From Methylococcales bacterium (lineage in GTDB: Bacteria; Pseudomonadota; Gammaproteobacteria; Methylococcales; UBA1147): DNA of 7,216 nt. The notes under the pieces were generated by a model, which did no database searches, was not told the DNA's origin, and saw only the letters and a program-made list of their open reading frames with translations. Positions 1 through 5,475 of this stretch are shown here, one piece after another. Each line of letters opens with the position of its first letter. Positions within the stretch are counted from its first letter, which is position 1. The DNA lies in NCBI GenBank assembly GCA_024958995.1, contig JANXGZ010000004.1:1-7216 (forward strand), read 5' to 3'. Both the position numbers and the translations under genes were made by a program.

Positions 1-1
1 G

Positions 2-376
2 GACGGATTTTCCAGTCTTCTGGCGGTTGTGGCACCGAACCTGATGGCCAAGCCGGCGACGGTCATGTTCAACAAGGTCACCATCAAGGGTTCCAAGCAG
101 GCTGTACAGATGTTTGGCCCTGCACAGCGTGGTGTTGCAATGGCGGTCGCGGATTGTGTTGAAAACGGCACGATTCCAGCGAACGAAGCAGACGATCTGT
201 TCATCTGTGTGGGTGTATTCATTCACTGGCTGGCTGAAGACGACGCCAAAATCCAGGATTACAACTACGCAGCAGTCAAGGAATCGATCGAACGAGCCTG
301 TTCTGGTTCACCGACCGCAGCAGAAGTTGTTGCAGCAAAAGCATCTCAAGAACATCCTTTTGCAGCACACGCCTAA
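2..376 (+). CDS. fae: Formaldehyde-activating enzyme (Fae), 5'-truncated by the window edge
   Basis: Fae condenses formaldehyde with tetrahydromethanopterin to methylene-H4MPT in the cytoplasm of methylotrophs, the first step of H4MPT-linked formaldehyde oxidation. The frame is open from base 2 and gives 124 residues to a TAA stop. The family's usual length is about 170, so roughly the N-terminal quarter, including the catalytic histidine region, lies outside the window. Highly conserved Fae stretches are visible: LLAVVAPNLMAKPATVMFNK, then QMFGPAQRGVAMAVADCV, DDLFICVGVFIHW and IQDYNY. The GTG at 29 is an internal valine codon and not the start, because the conserved family sequence continues upstream of it. 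The C-terminus (HPFAAHA) follows an Ala-rich linker. The gene is followed at once by a hairpin terminator, so it ends its transcription unit. It faces the HisA-like gene tail to tail. Confidence 0.96.
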   Translation, partial: DGFSSLLAVVAPNLMAKPATVMFNKVTIKGSKQAVQMFGPAQRGVAMAVADCVENGTIPANEADDLFICVGVFIHWLAEDDAKIQDYNYAAVKESIERACSGSPTAAEVVAAKASQEHPFAAHA

Positions 377-395
377 TTTCTTGTAAGTCGAAAAA

Positions 396-433
396 TGTGC
401 CCCGGCGAGTTTCGTCGGGGCATTATTATGTTT
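396..433. terminator. Bidirectional rho-independent terminator between fae and the HisA-like gene
   Basis: A GC-rich stem pairs 399-408 (GCCCCGGCGA) with 412-421 (TCGTCGGGGC), with one G-T pair and a 3-nt loop (409-411). A further T-A pair extends it (398/422). On the + strand it is followed by a broken T-rich run (TTATTATGTTT). On the - strand it is followed by five T's, which are the A run at 391-395. It lies 20 bp after the fae stop and 20 bp beyond the stop of the convergent HisA-like gene, so it can serve both. Confidence 0.85.
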
Positions 434-442
434 AGGGTTTAA

Positions 443-1138
443 TCAGTCCGTCATAAAACGGGCGATTAGGGGCGCGGTGATGTCACCGCGGTGCAGGGCG
501 GTTGCAACAAGGACGCCTGCGAACCCCGATGAGGAAAGCCGTCCCAGGTCTTTCGCGTCCCGGACTCCACCCGCAGCGAAGAAATCTCTTTGCGGCCAGT
601 TTCTTCTGAACGAATCTAGTCGGTTCCAGTTAGGCCCGCTGGGTCCTCCTATACTGGCAAGGCTCATGATAATGGTTCGTTCGGGCCACAGGTATTCGTT
701 TTCAATGATCTGTTCAGGCCCCAGGATGCCGTGTTCGGAAAAATCCAGAGATAGAACCGTCGATTCCTTTCCTGGTAAAAGGGTTTCCAGTCCGGATTCG
801 GGGAGCGATTCGGAACCCAATACTGCAGTCCAGGCTTGCTGATCGGTATCCTGATGAGTCAATATATCCAGTCCCTGATCTACCCAGAATTCCGTTTGAT
901 CGAAGGTCATGATCATTTGTTGAATGAGGTCCAGATTGGAGCCCTTTTCCATCAGTGCATCCAGGTCTGCGACGTAGATGGTTCTGAACGGGAAAAGTGA
1001 CAGAAGCGCCGTTACGTACGTGAATGGATCACCGTCCGGACAAAGTGGTGTTTGCAGGGGGCGGTATTGGTTACGAAGGCCCAGTTTCGCATGAACAGCC
1101 TGCCCACCCTTTAAGTCGATTACCGGAATGATTTCCAA
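443..1138 (-). CDS. HisA/HisF-related TIM-barrel protein linked to H4MPT/methylofuran genes, reaction unknown
   Basis: This 231-residue protein resembles HisA, the ProFAR Amadori isomerase of histidine synthesis. It fits the HisA/HisF-related family (TIGR00734 type) known from methanogens and H4MPT-using bacteria, which occurs alongside true HisA and has no function known to me. The first barrel strand is IIPVIDLKGGQAVHA, with the catalytic-type Asp8. YVADLDAL (55-62) is the second conserved strand and LSLDF supplies the second Asp (132). The C-terminal phosphate site is intact: AAGGVRD (188-194) and VATALH (211-216). The first-half site is altered: HisA's GGG(I/V)R is replaced by WVDQGLD (85-91), although VLGSES (106-111) remains. 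The strand-6 region reads SLASIGGPSGPN where HisA has its D-GTL loop. The start is TTG (1136-1138). No in-frame ATG lies between it and an upstream stop (1157-1159), and a later start would remove the first barrel strand. No clear Shine-Dalgarno is seen. It is divergent from the ATP-grasp gene and convergent with fae. Confidence 0.85.
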   Translation of the reverse strand: MEIIPVIDLKGGQAVHAKLGLRNQYRPLQTPLCPDGDPFTYVTALLSLFPFRTIYVADLDALMEKGSNLDLIQQMIMTFDQTEFWVDQGLDILTHQDTDQQAWTAVLGSESLPESGLETLLPGKESTVLSLDFSEHGILGPEQIIENEYLWPERTIIMSLASIGGPSGPNWNRLDSFRRNWPQRDFFAAGGVRDAKDLGRLSSSGFAGVLVATALHRGDITAPLIARFMTD

Positions 1139-1141
1139 GAA

Positions 1142-2161
1142 ATGCCCATGCGGATACTAGTATTTGAATATATTACCGGCGGCGGGTTGGCAAGGGAATC
1201 CCTGCCGGATTCCCTTGCCAGGGAAGGAGAACTGATCCTGCAGGCATTACTGCATGATCTGGAGCGGATCAAGGAGACCCGCTTGCTGGTGCTGCGTGAT
1301 GGCAGGCTGGACACGGTTTCGTTGTTCCGGAGGAACATCGATCTGGTGATTGTGGATTCCGGTGACGATTTCGAAAAGGTGTGGAAAGAAGCCATCTGTA
1401 AGGTAGACGCCGTGTGGCCGGTCGCACCGGAGAGTGGCGGCATACTGGGCAGGTTATGCCATCAGGTGGCTGATTCGGGAAAGACACTGCTGAACAGCCC
1501 GGCTGAAGTGGTGGAACTGACCACGGAAAAAATGAAAACATTGCAATGTCTGGCCGCTCATGGCATCGATGTTGTTCCCACCGTTCCGCTCGAATCCTTC
1601 GCTGGACAGTTCCGCGGTCCCTGGGTTATCAAGCCCGATGATGGGGTCGGTTGCGATCGAATGACCATGATTCACACCTCCCGACGGCTTGCAAGTATGA
1701 GAAAGGATTGGTTGGGGCAAAACGGCATCATCCAACCTTGGCTCGATGGAACTGCCCTGAGTCTATCAGTACTGTTCAATCGCGGAATGGCGGTCCTCCT
1801 AAGCTGCAACGAGCAGAAGGTGGTTGTCGACCATGAACGCTTTTCCCTAAAGGCCTGTATCGTCAATTCGTCAGGACTGGACCGATCGATATACCAGGAC
1901 CTGGCGTCCGCGGTTGCACAAGCCTTGCCGGAACTAGTCGGTTACGCCGGGGTGGATTTCATCTCCCATGGCGGTCGGTGTACGGTGTTGGAAATCAATC
2001 CCAGGCTGACTACCTCGTATGCAGGGCTTTCAAGGGCTCTGAACCAGAACGTTGCTCAAATGGTGATCGACCTTTTCCTGACCGGCAAGATACCGGGCAG
2101 CATCAACCACGGTACTGGACTGATGCTGGAGTTGAATCGAGAGAAACCTCATGAAGCCTGA
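1142..2161 (+). CDS. ATP-grasp ligase, MfnD-like (probable methylofuran biosynthesis glutamate ligase)
   Basis: This 339-residue ATP-grasp enzyme is cytoplasmic, with no signal peptide or membrane segment. An N-terminal alpha/beta domain opens with MRILVFEYITGGG. The ATP-grasp core follows: WVIKPDDGVGCDRM (161-174) with the nucleotide-binding Lys164 and glycine loop, the hinge region IIQPWLDG (196-203), and Mg-binding residues in GVDF (270-273) and EINPR (284-288). In methanogens the related MfnD joins glutamate to tyramine in methanofuran synthesis. Methylofuran carries tyrosine instead of tyramine, so the bacterial substrate probably differs; this is inference from family and neighbours. 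Met3 at 1148 may be the true start: a weak AAGA (1137-1140) sits 7 nt upstream of 1148 but only 1 nt from 1142. The gene starts 3 bp from the divergent HisA-like gene and overlaps the MfnF-like gene by 11 bp, so those two are probably translationally coupled. An alternative is a ligase adding glutamates to the side chain. Confidence 0.85.
   Translation: MPMRILVFEYITGGGLARESLPDSLAREGELILQALLHDLERIKETRLLVLRDGRLDTVSLFRRNIDLVIVDSGDDFEKVWKEAICKVDAVWPVAPESGGILGRLCHQVADSGKTLLNSPAEVVELTTEKMKTLQCLAAHGIDVVPTVPLESFAGQFRGPWVIKPDDGVGCDRMTMIHTSRRLASMRKDWLGQNGIIQPWLDGTALSLSVLFNRGMAVLLSCNEQKVVVDHERFSLKACIVNSSGLDRSIYQDLASAVAQALPELVGYAGVDFISHGGRCTVLEINPRLTTSYAGLSRALNQNVAQMVIDLFLTGKIPGSINHGTGLMLELNREKPHEA
1167..1193 (-). 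promoter_or_regulatory. Possible sigma70-type promoter for the HisA-like gene, inside the ATP-grasp 5' coding region
   Basis: Read on the - strand, TTGCCA (1193-1188, 5 of 6 to the -35 consensus) and TATATT (1172-1167, 5 of 6 to the -10 consensus) are separated by 15 bp, shorter than the usual 17. Transcription would begin near 1160, giving a leader of about 20 nt before the TTG start at 1138. No other candidate is better placed, and the two divergent genes have no intergenic room. The -35 hexamer overlaps one arm of the inverted repeat at 1188-1220. The short spacer makes this tentative. Confidence 0.3.
1188..1220. repeat. Perfect 14-bp inverted repeat with 5-nt loop, in the start region of the ATP-grasp gene
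   Basis: The left arm TGGCAAGGGAATCC (1188-1201) is the exact reverse complement of the right arm GGATTCCCTTGCCA (1207-1220), with CTGCC between them. It lies 46 bp into the ATP-grasp gene and encodes the near-repeated peptide ARESLPDSLARE. It also sits 50-82 bp upstream of the divergent HisA-like start. There is no adjacent T run in either direction, so it is not a typical terminator. An operator dyad or an mRNA hairpin are the plausible roles. Confidence 0.85.
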
Positions 2162-3215
2162 CTGCATCGTTGGCTGGGATATCGGCGGTGCACACGTTAA
2201 GGCAGCCGTGATCCGTAACGACAAGGTGATTGATACGATGCAGTTTCCGTGCCCCCTGTGGCAGGGACTGGATTGCCTGCAAGAGGCGATCGACCGAGTT
2301 CTTGAGCAAGTGCCGGATGAAGGGGTGATTCACGGGCTCACCATGACCGGCGAACTGGTGGATCTGTTCCCTGGAAGGGACGAAGGTGTCCGACAGATAC
2401 TCCTGACAATCGCCGGTCGCATCGAGCAGGATCGTTTGTACGTATTTGTCGGCTTGAAAGGGATCCTTCCGGTGGCGGAACTGCTTTCTGACGACTATGC
2501 TGCGGTGGCTTCCGCAAACTGGTTGGCCTGCGGAGTCTGGCTCGCCCAGACTCTAGGGACGGCATTGTTCGTCGATGTCGGAAGTACTACCACCGATATC
2601 CTGTGCGTGGAGGATGGCGAAGTGAAGGCGACGGGATTATCAGATTACGACCGGTTGGTATCCGCGGAAATGGTCTACACAGGCATCATTCGTACTCCGC
2701 TGGCTGCGCTGGTTTCGGCCGTTTCGTTCGAAGGTAACAGCGTACCCCTGATCGCCGAGTTTTTTGCGACTACGGCAGATATTTATCGCCTGACGGGAGA
2801 TCTAGAGGAACAATGGGATCAGTTTCCACCTGCGGACGGTGGTGAAAAGACCATCGACGACAGCGCCAGGCGATTGGCTCGAATGATCGGACGGGATCTT
2901 GGCTCTGCGTCCATGCAGAACTGGAAGGGTCTTGCCGCTTACCTTCGAGATCGTCAGCTGGAGCTTATCGAGCGCGCCTGTGTTCGCCAGTTGTCCCGGT
3001 TGGATTCGGCTTGCAGGCCGTTACTAGTCGGGGCGGGAGTGGGTCGTTTCCTGGTTAAGTCACTGTCTTCTAAGTTTGGACTCGAATATCGGGATTACGC
3101 GGAGCTGATCGACAAAAGTTCGGCGAGTGGACGCAGTTCGGACTGTGCTCCGGCAGCTTCGGTCGCGAGGTTGCTGGAACGGTATTCGCTTGATGCGGCG
3201 GCCCGTGGTCGGTAG
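2151..3215 (+). CDS. mfnF: H4MPT-linked C1 transfer pathway protein, MfnF-like (ASKHA fold)
   Basis: This 354-residue protein has the hallmarks of the H4MPT-linked C1 transfer pathway family (TIGR03123 type), often mis-annotated as hydantoinase/oxoprolinase. GWDIGGAHVKAAV (8-20) is an ASKHA phosphate-1 loop. PCPLWQGLD (33-41) and LTMTGELVDLF (63-73) are family signatures. LFVDVGSTTTDILCV (139-153) is the phosphate-2 motif and PLLVGAGVGRFLV (290-302) the adenosine-side glycine motif. In methanogens MfnF couples the aminomethylfuran diphosphate unit to glutamyl-tyramine, making the core of methanofuran. Here it presumably does the equivalent step for methylofuran; that transfer is inference. 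The ATG at 2151 overlaps the upstream stop by 11 bp and has a purine-rich GAGAG site about 8 nt upstream. The 106-bp gap before pabB shows no convincing promoter or terminator, so the operon may continue through it. Confidence 0.88.
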   Translation: MKPDCIVGWDIGGAHVKAAVIRNDKVIDTMQFPCPLWQGLDCLQEAIDRVLEQVPDEGVIHGLTMTGELVDLFPGRDEGVRQILLTIAGRIEQDRLYVFVGLKGILPVAELLSDDYAAVASANWLACGVWLAQTLGTALFVDVGSTTTDILCVEDGEVKATGLSDYDRLVSAEMVYTGIIRTPLAALVSAVSFEGNSVPLIAEFFATTADIYRLTGDLEEQWDQFPPADGGEKTIDDSARRLARMIGRDLGSASMQNWKGLAAYLRDRQLELIERACVRQLSRLDSACRPLLVGAGVGRFLVKSLSSKFGLEYRDYAELIDKSSASGRSSDCAPAASVARLLERYSLDAAARGR

Positions 3216-3321
3216 TGCGTGATACGATGACACACCTATCCTCATGCGTTTTGCAGCGGCTCAGCGTCATTCCGAGGCCCAGTATTTTTCCTGATTGATT
3301 TCGGAGCGACGTTACATTCCG

Positions 3322-4716
3322 ATGATTCGAGAACTTCCCTACTCCGAAGACAGTGTGGCGTTGTATCGAGTACTGTCCGATCACCCTTGGGCGGTATTTC
3401 TGGATTCGGGTTTTCCTTATTGCCAACAGGGGCGTTTCGATATCCTGACGGCAGACCCCTACAAGACGTTGGTGACCCGCGGAGGGCAGACCGAAGTCAC
3501 GGGGCCCGATGGAAGTCAGTTCCATCCAGACGACCCCTTTGATTTGCTCAAGCAGCATTTGCCGCGGCAAGCCTCGAATGAGACATCGTTTCCCTTCAGC
3601 GGCGGTGCGATTGGCTACTTTGCCTACGACCTAGGACGCCGGCTGGAAGAAATACCCGTGATTGTTAAGGATTCTGAAAATATTCCAGAAATGATGGTGG
3701 GAATTTATGACTGGGCGATTATTGTCGATCACAAGCTGAAACAGAGCCGACTGGTTCAACACCGGTTTGATGCAACCACCAAAGGGATCTGTGACCGGAT
3801 TTATCAACAGTTGGCAGGTGACCCGGACAACTCTTCCGACGGTGGGTCTTTCCGCGTAACGGGCCGTGTCGCGTCAAACATGAGTGCGGAGACCTACGCC
3901 CAGGCATTCAGGCGGATCAAGCATTATTTACTGGAGGGAGACTGTTACCAAGTCAATCTGGCGCAGCGTTTCTCGGCTCGCTGTGAAGGCGACCCCTGGA
4001 TCGCCTACGAGGCCCTGAGGAAGCTCAATTCGGCACCGTTTTCGGCTTATCTGGGATTGCCCGGCGTCCAGGTGCTAAGTTCTTCGCCGGAACGTTTTCT
4101 CAAGGTGGAGGCCGGAAAGGTAGAATCCAAACCGATCAAGGGCACCCGACCTCGGTATGATGATCCTGCCGAAGATCGGCAACAGATCAGCATCCTCGAG
4201 GACAGCACCAAGGACCGGGCGGAAAATCTGATGATCGTCGACCTGTTGAGAAACGATATCGGAAAGACTTGTAAGCCTGGATCGGTCAAGGTTCCCAAAC
4301 TATTTGATATCGAAAGTTTTGCCACCGTGCACCACATGGTCAGTACGGTTTGCGGTCAACTGGCCGAAGGCAAGCATCCCATTGATTTGTTGAAAGGCTG
4401 TTTTCCGGGAGGTTCGATCACCGGCGCACCGAAAATCCGCTCGATGGAAATCATCGAGGAACTGGAACCGAATCGCCGAGGCGTCTATTGCGGGTCCATC
4501 GGCTATATCGGCTACGATGGGAACATGGACACCAACATCACCATTCGAACCTTGGTTCATTCGGAGCACGAAATGCGATTCTGGGCCGGAGGTGGGATTG
4601 TGGCCGATTCGCGCGAGACGGCCGAGTACCAGGAGAGTTTTGACAAGGCTGCTGCCCTGCTGAGATTGATGCACGAACTGGGTGCCACAGAGATTCCCGG
4701 AAGCCGGGTAGAATGA
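3322..4716 (+). CDS. pabB: Aminodeoxychorismate synthase component I (PabB)
   Basis: PabB converts chorismate and ammonia to 4-amino-4-deoxychorismate, the precursor of p-aminobenzoate for folate and, in methylotrophs, H4MPT. From ATG 3322 the protein has 464 residues, close to the 453 of E. coli PabB. It has the N-terminal component I domain (HPWAVFLDSG, 21-30) and the chorismate-binding domain. PIKGTRPR (271-278) carries the catalytic lysine (Lys273) that separates PabB from anthranilate synthase TrpE, which has PIAGT. KDRAENLMIVDLLRNDIG, VHHMVSTV, CFPGGSITGAPKIRSMEIIE and FWAGGGIVADS are the conserved chorismate-enzyme motifs. An in-frame TTG at 3295 would add nine residues (to ISERRYIP) but lacks a ribosome site. 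The ATG is preferred although its GGAG (3303-3306) is a distant 15 nt away. The partner amidotransferase PabA is not in the window. pabB is also found among H4MPT-linked genes in other methylotrophs, which suits this location. Confidence 0.94.
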   Translation: MIRELPYSEDSVALYRVLSDHPWAVFLDSGFPYCQQGRFDILTADPYKTLVTRGGQTEVTGPDGSQFHPDDPFDLLKQHLPRQASNETSFPFSGGAIGYFAYDLGRRLEEIPVIVKDSENIPEMMVGIYDWAIIVDHKLKQSRLVQHRFDATTKGICDRIYQQLAGDPDNSSDGGSFRVTGRVASNMSAETYAQAFRRIKHYLLEGDCYQVNLAQRFSARCEGDPWIAYEALRKLNSAPFSAYLGLPGVQVLSSSPERFLKVEAGKVESKPIKGTRPRYDDPAEDRQQISILEDSTKDRAENLMIVDLLRNDIGKTCKPGSVKVPKLFDIESFATVHHMVSTVCGQLAEGKHPIDLLKGCFPGGSITGAPKIRSMEIIEELEPNRRGVYCGSIGYIGYDGNMDTNITIRTLVHSEHEMRFWAGGGIVADSRETAEYQESFDKAAALLRLMHELGATEIPGSRVE

Positions 4717-4755
4717 GGGTTGCCGGTTTCGGTGTGCGAGTCGGCAGGTTTCACT

Positions 4756-4763
4756 GGGGGAGA
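4756..4763 (+). promoter_or_regulatory. Strong ribosome binding site of the MfnE-like kinase gene
   Basis: GGGGGAGA lies 7 nt upstream of the ATG at 4771. It is the clearest Shine-Dalgarno in the cofactor gene series and fixes this start. The preceding 39 bp after pabB hold no terminator, so the kinase is probably co-transcribed with pabB. Confidence 0.75.
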
Positions 4764-4770
4764 ATAGGCG

Positions 4771-5364
4771 ATGCACGTCATCAAGTTGGGAGGTAGCCTG
4801 GCCAATACGGCCTACCTGGTCGACTGGCTCGAAGTCCTTTCGGCAAGAGCCAATGAAGGCATGGTGATCGTTCCAGGTGGAGGCGGGTTTGCTGATGAGG
4901 TTAGACGTAGCCAGGAGGAATGGAAATTTGATGACCGGGCTGCGCATAGAATGGCCTTACTGGCAATGCACCAATACGGCCTGATGAACGAATCGCTGGG
5001 TACGAATCTGCAAGCGGTTGTCGGAGCAAAAGCCATCCCTGGCGTGCTTACGAGAAAGCGTGTCGCGGTCTGGTTGCCGGATATTGCTGAACTGGACAGG
5101 GCAGCTATAGCCAGCGACTGGACGGTAACTTCGGATGCCCTGTCCGCCTGGTTGGCTGGCCATCTGAGGGCCGAACAGTTGACCCTCGTGAAATCCTGGC
5201 CCCAATCGGGTATATTGGCCCGCCCCGAGGATCTGGCACGCCAGGGGGTTCTCGATTCTGCATTGGTGGATATCTGGAAGCCGACCGGTATTCCACTGAA
5301 GATATTCCATTGCACCGAATGGCGGAAGTTTGCAGAGGAATTTGATCATCAACTCGCCGTCTGA
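4771..5364 (+). CDS. Amino acid kinase family protein, MfnE-like (probable methylofuran precursor kinase)
   Basis: This 197-residue protein is a compact member of the aspartate/glutamate/uridylate kinase fold. Its motifs run in order: KLGGSL (5-10) at the phosphate-binding loop, VPGGGGFADEV (34-44) as the glycine-rich substrate region, SDWTVTSDALSAWL (115-128), and LTLVKS (137-142) at the nucleotide side. It is shorter than glutamate-5-kinase or aspartokinase and lacks PUA and ACT domains. Archaeal MfnE, of this fold, phosphorylates the aminomethylfuran phosphate to the diphosphate that MfnF then uses. A homologous kinase is a known companion of bacterial H4MPT/methylofuran genes, and here it shares a strand with MfnD-like and MfnF-like genes. 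The fold is clear; the substrate is inferred from context. It ends 111 bp before gltX. Confidence 0.82.
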   Translation: MHVIKLGGSLANTAYLVDWLEVLSARANEGMVIVPGGGGFADEVRRSQEEWKFDDRAAHRMALLAMHQYGLMNESLGTNLQAVVGAKAIPGVLTRKRVAVWLPDIAELDRAAIASDWTVTSDALSAWLAGHLRAEQLTLVKSWPQSGILARPEDLARQGVLDSALVDIWKPTGIPLKIFHCTEWRKFAEEFDHQLAV

Positions 5365-5372
5365 TAGAAACA

Positions 5373-5455
5373 CGGTGGTTTGGATGCTCGTGCATGGGCC
5401 GACTGGATGCTATTCCGCAAATAGAGACCACCGAACAGGAACCGAAACCGGCCCA
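5373..5455 (+). other. gltX leader with two interleaved complementary pairs (possible pseudoknot or alternative hairpins)
   Basis: The 111-bp gap before gltX holds arm A CGGTGGT (5373-5379) matching A' ACCACCG (5427-5433), and arm B TGGGCCG (5395-5401) matching B' CGGCCCA (5449-5455). The order A-B-A'-B' means the two stems can form together only as a pseudoknot, or else compete. An 8-bp direct repeat TGGATGCT occurs at 5381-5388 and 5404-5411. B' ends just before the gltX ribosome site (AGGA, 5459-5462). No known riboswitch was recognised and no convincing -35/-10 pair was found here. Confidence 0.3.
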
Positions 5456-5475
5456 ATCAGGAAGAAGATACAGAA

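Noticed and set aside
477..842. 121-codon open frame on the + strand
   Set aside because: It lies wholly antisense to the HisA-like gene and shows no recognisable domain.
443..1138. True HisA of histidine biosynthesis
   Set aside because: The first-half GGG(I/V)R phosphate motif and the D-GTL loop of strand 6 are missing, no other his genes are nearby, and the C1-cofactor context fits the HisA/HisF-related family.
2151..3215. Hydantoinase/oxoprolinase
   Set aside because: The protein is far shorter than those enzymes and has the specific PCPLW and TMTGELVDLF signatures of the H4MPT-linked MfnF-type family.
3295..3321. TTG 3295 as the pabB start
   Set aside because: There is no ribosome site before it and the extra residues (ISERRYIP) are unlike the PabB N-terminus; the ATG at 3322 begins the recognisable domain.
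4696..4708. CCCGG-AAG-CCGGG hairpin at the end of pabB as a terminator
   Set aside because: It has only 5 bp, lies within the coding sequence and has no T run after it.
3322..4716. Anthranilate synthase component I (TrpE)
   Set aside because: The PIKGT lysine is the PabB signature (TrpE has PIAGT), and no trp genes are present.
4300..4947. 215-codon open frame on the - strand across the pabB/kinase junction
   Set aside because: It is antisense to two well-supported genes with strong motifs and has no recognisable domain of its own.
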